NCBI GenBank assembly: GCA_000827265.1
Contig: KN834800.1
Location: 126,261-190,260, forward strand
Source: Collybiopsis luxurians FD-317 M1
Lineage: Eukaryota > Basidiomycota > Agaricomycetes > Agaricales > Omphalotaceae
Length of the DNA: 64,000 bases
Reading direction: 5' to 3'
Shown: piece after piece, positions 23,517 to 34,725 of the stretch
Position numbering within the stretch: the stretch's first letter is position 1
Layout: every line of letters starts with the position of its first letter
Program-made: the position numbers and the translations under genes
The notes under the pieces: model-generated
The model's database searches: none
What the model was told of the DNA's origin: nothing
The model's input: only the letters and a program-made list of their open reading frames with translations

Positions 23517-24461
23517 ATGAGCACGACTTGGGCTAAAACAACTGAGGAATTTGAAAACCACTTTCCGTGAGTCATATCCTAATATGGAGTCAATACATCC
23601 TTCCTAAACGGTCCAACTAACTGCCAGTGCTGACAGCCCAGAGATTCGACTTTATCACTACCGGCCCGAGGCAATCTTGACGACACTATAGTGAGTTTAT
23701 GATTCAAAGTATAGCGAAAGCAATACTGACTTACATCTACGACTGCAGCGAGAATAGGCAGGATCTTCCTGATATTAGCGCTCTCAATGCTCTTTGGTAT
23801 CAAATGCTCGTTCCGTTAGTCACCGAGTATGCAACAGGCGAATATTACAAGAAAAACTTACTGACTATTTGCAGAGGGGCACAGAACAGCTCTTTTCCCA
23901 TCGGGGGCGGTCAGACGGATTCAGATTGGCTCACTCAGTAAATTTATAATTGATCCATACTGTCGTCTGACTTACACACACTAATCAAGGGACGAGCAAG
24001 CTTCTCATCGTCAGGATACTGTCGCTGCCGAACCAAACCCGTATCCCAATCTTGCAGAAATCAAGAGCGCCGCTCACCAAGCGCTCAATACCAGCGCGAG
24101 CTCCCACGACAGATGCCGATTTCGTAGAGCGGACGGGCAAGAATGCGGGACCGCTTTGACACTGGAAAACGTTGTCGGGCATTGTGAGAATCATCTTCGC
24201 GAGTTGACAAGGGAGAAGGAAAGAGAGATATTCATGTGTAGGTGGAACTTTCCGAAAGGGGGAACATGCACAAAAACAACGAAAAGAGCTGACTTGAGAA
24301 AGCATGTGCACACAAACCACCATACCATTAAGGACCCCTGCCCGGATTGTGGAAAGGAGATAACGTTGAGGAAAGATGTGATCAAGAAACATTTAAAGGA
24401 TAAGCACGAGTATGAAGAATGGAGAGCGGAGGACTATGCAGCTCAAAGGATGGAATTTTAG
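23517..24461 (+). CDS. C2H2 zinc-finger protein, copy 3
   Basis: Start at ATG 23517 (MSTTWAKTTEEFENHFP, donor GTGAGT), at least three short middle exons (one contains RQDLPDISALNALWYQM, one GGGQTDSDWLTQ), then a last exon from about 23,990 beginning DEQASHRQDTVAAEP, clearly equivalent to DEQPFNRQ in copy 2. Three fingers: CRFRRADGQECGTALTLENV with CENH, CRWNFPKGGTCTKTTKRAD with HVHTNHH, and CPDCGKEITLRKDVIKKHLK, then a charged tail ending at the TAG 24459-24461. This is the best preserved of the three paralogues. The middle finger spacing (C-x8-C) is longer than the classic C-x2-C, so the fingers are C2H2-like. Function unknown; nucleic-acid binding is inferred from the family. Confidence 0.65.
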
Positions 24462-25368
24462 CCAAGATGGGAATATTGTACTGTTTATTTTAAACTAAAA
24501 AGGCTTCAACATGCCTATAGGACTCGATAAAGAGTCTTCAACGTACCTTATGTGAAGTGTAAATTTGATAGATACTTAGGATCCTAGTTCTTCCCGAGAT
24601 GGGAGATGCTGTTAGAGCGCCCTAGGGCGACTGGGCGCTAAACTAGAAGAATAACATTTACTTGAACATCGTTTATTGATCCTTCCTGAAATTTGTTCGG
24701 ACTTCTTTTCTCGGAAATGTTGAGTGATTTTCTACTAGGCTATTCCGGTTCATGCAGAAACTGTAAATTCTGCCCACAGTGAAAGGGTCCCTGGGGCTTG
24801 ATACTGTTTACAACGGTACACCAGACGCTCGGTGTTCAAGAGCTTGCGGAAGTCCCGAACATACATGCCAAGAACTCTCGCATTCTAACAGCGCGTGGAC
24901 TCAGTGGGCTCTATTTACGACTCTTCTGGCTGGAAGCAGAGTTCAAAGCTCCCGACGTTACGAATACTCGGCTTCGCGGGTAATATTGATAGAACATGAA
25001 ATTACCGAAATATGTGAAAGGCATTACATCGTTGTCGACAGTGCAGCGATTTGGACATCCCAGAATGCCGCGCGAACGATACTGTGCATCTTTACGCCGA
25101 AGACGCCAGCCAAGTTGAAAAGTGAATCTATCTTTCGGCCGTTATATTCACAAGTGAAGCAAGTCAACTGCTATCAAACGTACACCTGCAAGCCTTTCTC
25201 TGAGCTGACCGTCCTTCACAGTCTCTGCTTCTTGCAATGATACTTAGGATAGGCCGCTCAAATTCAGATACACGACCAGCGCATTGCTGCCATTGTTGGG
25301 CTAGGGGGATGTCTTCGGGAAAACTAGATGTATACATAGTGCTATGTCCAGGTTCAATGCCCAGGTTC
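24462..25368. other. Intergenic stretch before DUG2
   Basis: A 153-codon frame at 24779-25240 on + is the longest but has no recognisable domain, and parts read in two frames; I do not annotate it as a gene. A 12-base tandem duplication (ccaggttcaat-g, twice) lies at about 25,347-25,370, just before the TATA-like tract. Confidence 0.35.
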
Positions 25369-25382
25369 AATATATATATATA
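25369..25382 (+). promoter_or_regulatory. TATA-like tract upstream of DUG2
   Basis: An alternating AT run (aatatatatatatag) lies about 82-95 bases before the DUG2 ATG at 25464. Its distance fits a core promoter TATA element; this is positional inference only. Confidence 0.4.
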
Positions 25383-25463
25383 GAATACATCCCGCGCCGT
25401 TCTGGCCTGCAATTGCACCATCGACAGTCCATTCATCAGTCCCGTCAGAATTTGTTGTACAGA

Positions 25464-28400
25464 ATGGAGTCTTTTGACTCATACTCGTTGGCCAGCTCAC
25501 CAGGTACCCTGTTATTCTCGTTATATGATGGCTTCTTCCCCCACTGTTTCCAGTTTGCTTCATCGTATGTCCTTTTCGTTACAGCTGTCGGAAGTGTATA
25601 ATGAATATATTCGTCAATAAAACAGCTTCACTTGGTAGACAAGCTAAATCTCAAGACTCTATCCCGTTCCAGCTTCATTCTCTACACAAGTTAAACAGCT
25701 CTATCCTCTGCTTGGCTGCCAACGACGCGTATATATTTTCCGGAAATCAGGATAACGATATTCTGGTCAGTTTTGGTCGCGTGCTCTGACCGTAGCGCTC
25801 TTGTTTAGGTTCCTCATCATTGTAGGTTTGGGACAAGAAGACATTCGAACTCAAAGCGACGTTGAAGGGTCATACGAGGAGTGTTCTGGCTCTCGTTTAC
25901 GCAGAGGATAAAAAGTGGCTGTTTAGTTCTTCAGGTGCGGAGTTTCTGACTGTGACACAGACGTTGAGCTCATCGCTGCTTGCCACTTCACAGGAGACAG
26001 CACAGTCCGAGTATGGTCCACAATCACTCTCAAACCAGTCTACATCATCGACACATACGCTGAAACCTGCGCAGGAGACCTGTTCTCCATTGCCTGGTGC
26101 AAGAGGTTTCAAACAATCTACATTGGGTGCCAGAATACCTCCCTTCAATGGTTCACCTTTCCATCGGCCTCCAATTTTGACTCTTGCTCCGGCACGACAA
26201 CGCCCAACGGCTCCTTCATCCGCAAAGCCCACAAGTTCTTCGACAGCTACCCACAGTTTGAACGGAGACCTGCAGATCTGAATGCCAATAATCCGCAGAC
26301 GAATCCTCCTTCGAGAGCCGAACTCGAAGAACTTGAAGTTCCTCGGTTGGGTGTACCCTCGACGAATGTCATAGAATCGGAACATTTTGGGTATATATAT
26401 TGTATGATGGTCCTCGACGATGGGGAGTCCAACGGTACGACGACCCTCGTCACGGGAAGCGGGGACGAGACGGTCAAGATTTGGACATGCAGTAATACCT
26501 CTACGGGACGGCCAATACTCGCACATACATTCGAATGCAATTATGGCGCCGTACTGGCGTTGGCTGCGCAGGGCGTGCAAACGGTGTATGGCGGGTGTCA
26601 GGACGGTCATATTAAGGTGTTGGATATTGAGACGAGGACGTTGGTTCGGAGTATCATCGTTCAGGAAGGCGTTGATATCCTTTCAATGTCGGTGATTGAT
26701 TCGGACTTGTATACCAGTTGTGCGAATGGGGAGGTCAACGTGCGTGTATATCTTTTTTTTTGAACGTTAGGCTGAGCTAGTATTGTAGAGGTTCTCTGGC
26801 TCGTTCGATTGTACCGCGTCTTGGCACGCTCATGATGGGATCGTACTGTCGTCTGTGATAACTGGACGAACTGCAAGTAATTATATGTTGGTGACTGGTG
26901 GAAATGACGACAACATCAAGGTGCGTTCTGTCTGTACGTTCATGCCGTGGACTGTCGTTTACCGGATACCCTCTTGATAGGTATGGAACGTCGTCCCACC
27001 GGCTCCTCGGTTCCAGAGTTTATCAGAGGGAGACCCGATAGTATCGGATCGCTCTCAACTGGGTGCAGGCAAGTGCTTCGACAAAGTTTCTCCTTCGAGT
27101 CTGACGACGAAGAATAGAAAGCATCTCCTATGCACTATCCAAATTCGTCTCCATACCTAGTGTAAGCTGCTACGAATCTCATCATGAAGACTGTCGACAG
27201 GCAGCTATCTGGCTGAAGAAATGTCTTCAGCAGCTCGGGGCAAAATCCCAGCTGGTATGTGGTCTCATTATGCTTATAAGCCTTTCATGATTTAAAGGTT
27301 CATTCTGACAGCTTCCGACATGTCCAACTGGGACTACGAATCCGCTGGTTCTTGGAACGTTTACGGGGAATCAAGGTCCTCCGACTCGTCCGAGGTTACT
27401 CTTCTACGGGTGAGTTGCTTCTTCCTATCGGCGATACCCACTCTCTAACATCGTTTGCTATTTGTTCGCAGTCACTATGACGTCTTCCCAGCACCTCCGC
27501 AAGGCTGGATTACTGACCCCTTCTTGTTGGACGGACGAAATGGGTATCTATACGGTCGTGGGGTGACGGACAACAAGGGACCTATTATAGCCGCCGCGTT
27601 CGCTGCGGCGCAGCTTTTGTACGGACGGTCACTTGGGGTTGACGTCGTCTTCCTCGTTGAGGGGCAAGAGGAATGTGGGAGTGCGAATTTTTCGAGGACT
27701 GTTGAAAAATACAAGGTATGCTTGTGGAAATCTACTTTTGTAGGTTCGTTTTACTGAATGGATGCATTGGTTGTAGGACCAGATAGGCCACATTGATGCG
27801 ATATTAGTTAGGTGAGATTGGTTGTTCTTGGTTGACATAGGGAGTTTATTGTGAGTTGTTGAAAGTAACTCGACGTGGATATCGGAGGATACGCCGTGTA
27901 TTACTTATGGTCTTCGGGGTGTCATTCATTGCTCGATTGAAGTATGTGTGCCCCAATTCTGTTGTGCGTCGCTGAGCTGACATTGACCCATCGATCTTGT
28001 AGATCTGCAATAAGTTGCCCGACATGCATTCTGGTGTGGACGGAGGAGGTGTTGCGGAGCCTATGAAGGATATGTGAGTGTCCGTCTTGATAGGGAGGCC
28101 GGTCATGTTGGGGAACTGATATCTTGTTAGGGTCAATCTTTTATCGACGCTCATGGACAAGAAACAGCAGGTACAGATACCTGGTTTCTGTAGGTCGAAT
28201 AATTTATCTCATTGAACATTCTGTTTGATTCTCTTCGCTCCCAGATGACCATGTTCGACCGCAAACCGAGGCAGAAAAGGAGCTTTATCTTCGGCTCGCT
28301 AACGTCGTGCAGAAACCCGCATCAGACCTATCATCACGATGGCGTGAACCTGCATTGACAATCCATAATATCGAAGTTTCAGGCCCAAATAGTAAGTCCG

Positions 28401-29103
28401 TCCGTTGTACGTTGTCCCGTTCTACAGCTTTGGCTCACTTTTTTCTGCTCTCAAGATACCACTGTCATTCCGGGGACCGTCAAATCGCAATTATCCCTTC
28501 GTATCGTCCCCGATCAGGACTTAGATACGATCTCCAAGTCGCTGTGCAAGTTCTTAAGATCTTCGTTCAATGAGTTCCAGTCGCCGAATGAGTTGAGGGT
28601 ATGTAGAGACCAACAAGTTATTGCTCGCGCTCTTCTTGAGCTTATGATTTTTTTAGTTGACGATCAATAACCCGGCGGACTGGTGGATCGGGGAACTTAA
28701 CCATCCATGGTTCAAAGCGTTGGAGAGTGCTATTCATGAAGAGTGGGGTACGGAGCCGCTTCGGATTCGGGAAGGAGGGGTGAGTTGTCGATGCTCCGAG
28801 ATAGATTAATCATTGACGTCCTCTCTCTCTCTCTCGACGATCCTGCTCATAGTCGGTACCCTCCGTTCCGTATCTCGAAAAGGAATTCTCTTGTCATGCC
28901 TTCCATTTGCCTATGGGACAAAGCTCGGTTCGTTTTGATTGTTTGGTATTCACTTAAGCTTTTCTTTTGGCATTAATGTCCTCCAATGTTAACAGGATCA
29001 AGCTCATCTGCCGAATGAGCGTATATCTCTGAATAATTTGCAAAAGGGCAAGTCGGTTGTGGCGAGGTTTTTGGTCAAGGTGGCGGGGATGGGTAGGTCG
29101 TAG
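25464..29103 (+). CDS. DUG2: Dug2-type WD40 plus M20 metallopeptidase, glutathione degradation
   Basis: Homologue of yeast Dug2, which with Dug3 forms the complex that starts cytosolic glutathione breakdown. Eighteen exons join by eye into 857 codons including stop (856 aa; yeast Dug2 is of similar size): 25464-25503, 25626-25765, 25826-25934, 25994-26739, 26789-26920, 26981-27068, 27118-27254, 27312-27409, 27472-27715, 27777-27811, 27866-27941, 28003-28073, 28131-28189, 28245-28391, 28456-28598, 28657-28779, 28853-28927, 28996-29103. The N-terminal half has WD40 repeats (NDILVWDKKTFELKATLKGH, DETVKIWTC, DNIKVWNV). The C-terminal half has the M20 motifs: GHYDVFPA (H498, D500), GRGVTDNKG (D530), VEGQEECGS (E563/E564), DMHSG, and SSDQAHLPNERI. 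All metal and catalytic positions look intact. One intron may use a GC donor. First exon and its 122-nt intron are the least certain part. Confidence 0.93.
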
Positions 29104-29950
29104 GATGTTTTTTTTTCTTGTTGAATGTATGTATTGTACGGGTACTGTTCCTGTAGGAATATTGCTAGTTGTGATCTCTCGAAATCTTGATGTTGGTTGT
29201 GGATTATGCCCTTAGATTATTTACCCATGTAGACATGCAGTTTTGATTCCAATGTCGCATTAATAAAATTTCTGTAGTGGAAAGCAGGATAAAGAAAATC
29301 ATGATGAAGTGATTGGCGATCCTCGCGAGTGCTGCATGGGTTCAAAGGGATGAGCAGAAGTGGAACAATAGAACAAAAAAAAAAAAGTCCTGGCCTCCAT
29401 AGTCCTTCATGGCATACGGAGTGTTGGATTTCAAACCCTGAAGGGTGCAAAAGGACAAAAAATCTATATAGGCAGGGAATCCGCAGCAAACACGCAAGGG
29501 TTCCAGTACGTACTACAATACGCGGTGCTGTGGGCGATGGGCTGATAACCCGATGACTCCAACACAGAGTACAACGACGAAATGGACGCGGCGTCGAGCT
29601 TCTCCGGCCAACGCAAGGAAATATTAGTCACAACACATCCAACTTCGATGCGCTCAAGGTGAGGGCATTTCTTTACCATTGCAAATAGACATTACTATGG
29701 GGGCCATCGCCTACTTGAATCTAGGATTTGACTTAACGGTCGCAGATGGTTCGACCACCGGAAATAAAGTTGTATCGTATATACAACTTTGATGTGGTCT
29801 GTGGCCTAGTTCCATTGGATCCTGCTCAACGCTTGCGAGGATAGAGATTCGGTGCGTGATTTACATGTAGATATCCGATATCGCGACAACGAGATCCCAA
29901 CGACGGCGCGCGGCTTCGAACTCGCCATTCCGTTCCGGCAATGGATCTTG
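29104..29950. other. DUG2/K1 shared 3' intergenic region
   Basis: Convergent 3' flanks of DUG2 (+) and kinase K1 (-). The part 29,750-29,900 (tgatgtggtctgtggcc, cctgctcaacgcttgcgagg) is repeated almost collinearly at 47,660-47,770 beside kinase K4, and more distantly at 41,640-41,840 beside K3. A poly-A run of 12 lies near 29,376. No gene supported. Confidence 0.6.
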
Positions 29951-32858
29951 TCAAGTATTATTCAGTGCTTCATAGACTTCTTGAGCATTCGGGCGATTTG
30001 CTGGGTTTTGTGCCCAACAGTGAGTTATAAGATCCCAGATTGCATCTTGGCACCAGACACTCTCTGGACGGGCTGGCCGTTTGCCAGTCATCAAACAGGC
30101 AACCACCGAGTAGTCTGATTTCTGATTATAGAAAGGAAGTTGCAGCGTCAAAATCTGGAAATCAAGACGCAGCTTCAGCATCAAAGTGAAAAACTTCAAT
30201 AGCTTGAATACCTCAACCATTGTACAGCCTAGTGCAAAGATATCTCTGAAAGGGCTCTTCAAGATTTCATCTTCTACACCCTCCATACCCAGAAGCTCAG
30301 GTGCCATCCACCTTATTGCCCCTTTCCCTGCACGGTCATTTGCTGTTGTTGCAGTCCATGCTTGAGAATTACAGGTGGTTAGAGCTAAACCAAAATCTGC
30401 AATGCAGCAGTGTAGATCATCTGTGACCAAAATATTAGCCTACAGAATAAATTTCAAAACTGAGGGTCTGCAGAGAAAGCCAGAGAGTTACAGACCCCTC
30501 GGATATCTCCGTGCGTGACTTGATTTGAATGAATGTAATTTAGACCAGCCGCGATTTCTGAAAACTAATACAAATACAATCAATGGCAATCATATTAGCC
30601 AAAGTTCTGTGGAATACTCACAACAGTGTGTCGATTATGAAAAAGTTGATCTTTCAGATAAGTGACTATATCCTTGTTTTTCATGCAAGGTGAGATAAGA
30701 CAAAATGAGGGGCTAAAGAGATCTGCATTGACACCTAGGAAAGGGAGAACGTGTGGATGTTTAAGCTGCTTCCATATGAGTGCTTCATTATAAAATTCCT
30801 GATAGGTAGATTCAAATCATCACTTTCTTGAACTACTTGCAACTCTTACCCTTCGAATGTCTTTGCGCTTTGTCTCATCTGGTTCAATAACCAATCTAAG
30901 TACTTTCAGGCAAACAGCTTGGTCTCCAGCATTCCCAGGCCAAATATCCTGAATAAAATCATAAAAGGATAAGATATTCATTTGGGCATTTTTGTAAGTG
31001 ATTGTACCCACAGCAAATCCTCCACCAGCTACTGGATTGTTTGCATTCTTTTTAATTTCTGTGATTGTCAAAGAGGATGGCAAGACATGATAAGTGTTTG
31101 ACAAATATCGAAGCGCCCGTAGACATCTTCTATTTACAGTCTCTTTACTCAAATTCTCTTTGGAAATGAGGGTATCAGAATACAGTAGTGTGTCCAATGT
31201 CTGCAAAGGTAGATAGCTGAATAAGTTGCAGGTTTAGCCTTCAGTTACTTGGTACATCTCTTACCGACTGTACTACATCTGCAAGTTCTTGCAGCAATGT
31301 CTCATCACGAGATGCACTGAGACGCTGCATCCATGTCATATTCTCCATCAGTGAGGCTGAGTTTGGGTCATCAAGAATCTCTTGCAGTATTGAAAGTACA
31401 TTCGGGTCGACAGTAACTTGATTAGCTATCTTAAACTCGTAATTGCGCCGCATCTTCTCGATGTCTTCAGACAAGCTTGCACGTCCACCGCCCAACCTGT
31501 TAGATAATGCATTGATCGATCTGTCAGAATTGGCGGAATTGCGGCCATAAGAAACTTTTTCGAAAAAATCATCGCCACTTCGCGCAGAGGGTATCTCGTC
31601 ATCTTCGTCAGCGTTGAGTCGCGCAATCAATCCGTTCAGTCCAGCAGCCGGGCTATCAGTATCTTCGTCAGCGTTGAGTCGCGCAATCAATCCGCTCAGT
31701 CCAGCAGTCGGGCTATCAGTAGGAGTCATAAGGCTAGCGTAATTGCTCGCACTGTCTGGCTCTTCATCTGTGAACATATCCGGCCCTCTATCCCGACTCC
31801 GTTCCCTTTCGTCGTTGATCGAGCTTCCACTTTCTCGAGCAGCAGCACTAGGCTGACGACCGTATTCCCTTTCCCTATCTTCGGACTTCTGGGGCGTATC
31901 CTGCGAAGACTTCCGGTGAGGGGAAATGCGGGTAGCGTGATTATCATCGCTGATCCTTATTCTTTCTGTGTCCGATGGTCCTTGGCTGGACACACTTCCA
32001 TCATAGCCGCTGTCAGAGGGACGATCAGCTGAGGTCCGGCCAGACGTTCGAGATATGGTCGTGCTGCGATGACGGATACCCAGGTGCTGAATAGTCGTCG
32101 TAATTGGATCTTGATCGAATCCAGCGGAAGCTCTTCCAGTCAGCTGTGAATGACTTTGAGTATATAAGGCACCGCAGAGCGAGCAATAAACGCACTTCTT
32201 CTTTAAATTCAGGATATCGCCTTGACAACTCAAAGTAAACATCACTAGAAAGATCTTCGAACCTCGAAGTTGGAAGTGTGGCTAGTTTTTGTCGAGCCTG
32301 GTTACGCTTTGGCTTAAATTCATCTCTGACCGGAAGGAAGGGCACTGTGGTAGATGAGGGATCAACCTTGAGACAATGATAGTCAGGAACTTGCCTTCCT
32401 TTTCGCTCTTCCTACGGATAAGCTCGTCATAAACGTCAGTAGATAATTCGTGGAATTGCTGAATAGTGAGCCGGATGAGCTTTTGTCTCGCAGTGGAGCG
32501 AGAGTTTGGGGCAGCTGAGGGGAGAATTTATTTCAAGGATCTTGTATCATTCCAGCAGCAGAAGGATACACACATCTAGCAGAATATGCTGCCAAGTATT
32601 GACTGAATTCGTCAAAATGAACCTTGAATGTGGAGCGATAGTCAATTTGAGGTGCTAGAGGAGGATTTTTTGGCCATGGCCCGGAAGACTCTGTACGATG
32701 ATTTGAGATGCCTGAGAAAACTGTGATGTTTGGGGACGGAGCCCTAGGCTGTGAAGAATGTTTCATTCTGTCTCCTGTATGATGCAGGAAGGAAGGAAAG
32801 AAAAAATCGCATGGCGTACCACGATCACGTGTCAAACAGATACTTACATCTGCCCCAT
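29951..32858 (-). CDS. K1: Spa2-homology N-terminus fused to a TKL protein kinase
   Basis: Minus-strand gene of about 11 exons. Proposed start ATG 32858 (MGQ, donor GTAAGT), then 32767-32574, 32514-32395, 32344-32196, 32143-31265, 31200-31012, 30948-30850 and later exons to the TGA at 29953-29951. The N-terminus holds the two SHD repeats of the polarity scaffold Spa2/GIT: ARQKLIRLTIQQFHELSTDV and ARQKLATLPTSRFEDLSSDV, then an Arg/Ser-rich region ending EKMRRNYEFKIA. A linker (LSILQEIL, WMQRL, DETLLQELADVVQS) leads to the kinase: GGGFADIWPG loop, VCLK lysine, HGDIRGAN catalytic loop, DFGLA, GAIRWMAPE. Key catalytic residues are present. The HGD form is usual in agaricomycete TKL kinases. An N-terminal scaffold on a kinase suggests recruitment to sites of polarised growth, or a decoy; both are inference. 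Two separate genes joined by mis-splicing are the main alternative. Confidence 0.8.
31601..31720 (-). repeat. 60-bp tandem duplication inside K1
   Basis: Two adjacent 60-base copies (31601-31660 and 31661-31720) differ at only two positions. They encode two copies of a 20-residue unit containing GLIARLNADED, in frame, within the Spa2-derived region of K1. The low divergence shows the duplication is recent. Confidence 0.85.
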
Positions 32859-32890
32859 GGTCAATCGTTCATGACCACCCGAACAAGCCG
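32820..32890 (-). promoter_or_regulatory. 5' leader of K1, shared with K3
   Basis: Reading minus, gattgaccATGGGG precedes a GTAAGT donor, and CACGTG (an E-box type palindrome) lies in the start of intron 1 at 32826-32831. The same arrangement occurs at 45,935-46,003 for K3. Contains the proposed K1 start codon at 32858. Regulatory meaning is inferred from conservation only. Confidence 0.55.
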
Positions 32891-33075
32891 CGTGAAACGG
32901 AAAAACACCGTCGAGTACAGAGCTCGATTCCGACATTCATGTGTAGTGTGTATGTACGCTACGTCGCTTTTTGTCGAAAACTGAAAACAAAATGACCAAG
33001 AAAATGAAGCAATGAACGGATATAACTTCGAGATGACATACTACCTCTTCCAAAGATCGCCAAACGGAAGCTCCA

Positions 33076-34282
33076 TCATCTTGTCGCACTATCTAGGTGA
33101 TGAAGCTGAGGTGGGAGCTGGGGAATTTTTTCGGCGACGCGCTTCATGAGGAACTCGATGTCCAAGAATGGGTAACGCCAGCACCGGCGGTGATTTCCGC
33201 CTTTCTGTCCATGGCCGTTGACGACGACAGCGCCAGAAGGTCCTAATGTAGAGAACGGGAAAGACTTGATAGCCCGAGGGAGAAGAATCCATTCCCTAGG
33301 ACCTGGAAGTCCGGCGTTCTGTGTCTTTGAAGTAGTGTATGCAGGAGAACGGCCGATGCACAGGCCGGTGGCATTTTCTCGCTTGAGGACCATGGGACCC
33401 GGCTGTCTGTTCTGGTCGAACACGGCCGGACGATGTATCTCTATAGGGTCAAGAAGCAATCGGGTGGATACGAGAAGCCCTTGAGGTTCGTAAGATGGCG
33501 ACGCATCATGGTGCTGAAATCCGCAGGCGTGATCTAGGTGCAAAAGTCGATGACATTTCCTTTGAAGTTTCCGCATCGATCTTGGAGGGCTCAAGTGCGG
33601 TGATGGGAAACTCTCAGTGTATTGGTAGGCAGTGACATCGGCCCCAATGGAAGGGGCGAAGAGGACATATCTCCAGATGCGGCAGGGCCCAGCCATTCAA
33701 GACCTGGTAGTAGGCCTCATGCTCCTCCATTGGTTCTTTCGCCTTGTTTAACTTGGCCTTCTTACGCTCCCTCTCCACTGCCTTGCCCCCCCTCCATTCC
33801 CTCCGAGTTGGTCGCTTTAAGATAGGCTTCCTAGAGCTCGAAAATGATAGCTGCCTTCCCAATCTCCAACTGAAAGGAGAAAGGAGCTTCTTGGAGGCAC
33901 CGTTGCCGAGTAGAAGAACATTATGGCGGCCTTGATTGAAATTCTTATGCTCGTAACCATTGTTGTCGGCGATACCCAGCTTGGATGAGTAGTAACGAGA
34001 AAAATCATCTGGCTGTCACCTCTTGGCCCACCAAGAAGCCTTCAATGGCTTTAGCCAAAGAAGTGGAGTCGGTAAGACCGAGAGTGGCGGTAAGTGCCCT
34101 ATAGACCTCCACAGCCGGGTTGGAGAGTACAACAAGACAGGATTGAGGACTCACGTGCGACCGACCACTTGGATGACGGACTCGTGGAAATTGGCGTCGA
34201 CATCAGTGATAATTCCATTCTGCTCAAAAAGCTCTTTATACTTGAGAGCTACGTCGATGCGGTGAGAAAGATACAGGGATGA
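33076..34282 (-). pseudogene. Decayed remnant of an unrecognised conserved gene
   Basis: On minus, high-quality protein-like segments occur in order but in different frames: near 34,270-34,160 (VALKYKELFEQNGIITDVDA, ESVIQVVGRT), near 34,100-34,015 (ALTATLGLTDSTSLAKAIEG), 34,005-33,614 (YYSSKLGIADNNGYEHKNFN, LLLGNGASKKLLSP, EAYYQVLNGWA) and 33,660-33,076 (VSTRLLLDPIEIHRPAVF, GLPGPREWILLPRAIKSFPF, GAVVVNGHGQKGGNHRRCWR). Codon choice and CpG content look like those of a recently active gene, but a frame change near 34,010 and another near 33,640 cannot be removed by obvious introns. I cannot name the family. It sits between the K1 promoter and K2 and may have been carried in with a duplication. 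Confidence 0.4.
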
Positions 34283-34725
34283 CGCCGACCCGCAGGATGA
34301 CAGTGAGGAGGGCTCTCCAACGAAATCAATCTAAATAACATCGGCACCCGTAAACCAGTTGGAGGAGGGCAAGAGCACGGGGAGCCGATTTATTCTCCCA
34401 AACGTTATGGCAAGCCACGGTAGTGGAATTGAGTCTACGGGAGACTAGCTCCGGCACTGGGCCCAGAGGAATTGTTATGGTTGATGATGTGGAATAGTGA
34501 ATGGCAGACAAAAGGATTGGTCAAATACAATTAATTATAAGTTGTTAGAGAACGAAATTGGTAACCTAGAAGAACTGAAGATAGTGCGAAGATTAAGAAT
34601 CAAGGATAATGAGCTCAAGTATAATTGCAAGTAGAGCTGACATTGAGTTAAGTACCATACTTATACATACTGATACTAATATAAGTATTATGTACACTTG
34701 AATGAATTAATGAATTTTGGACTCG
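34283..34725. other. AT-rich spacer downstream of K2
   Basis: No gene seen. The right 100 bases are AT-rich (ataagtattatgtacac) and may contain the K2 3' untranslated region. Confidence 0.4.

Noticed and set aside
25897..26610. 237-codon minus frame inside DUG2
   Set aside because: Antisense shadow of the long DUG2 exon 4; it crosses an intron and has no domain.
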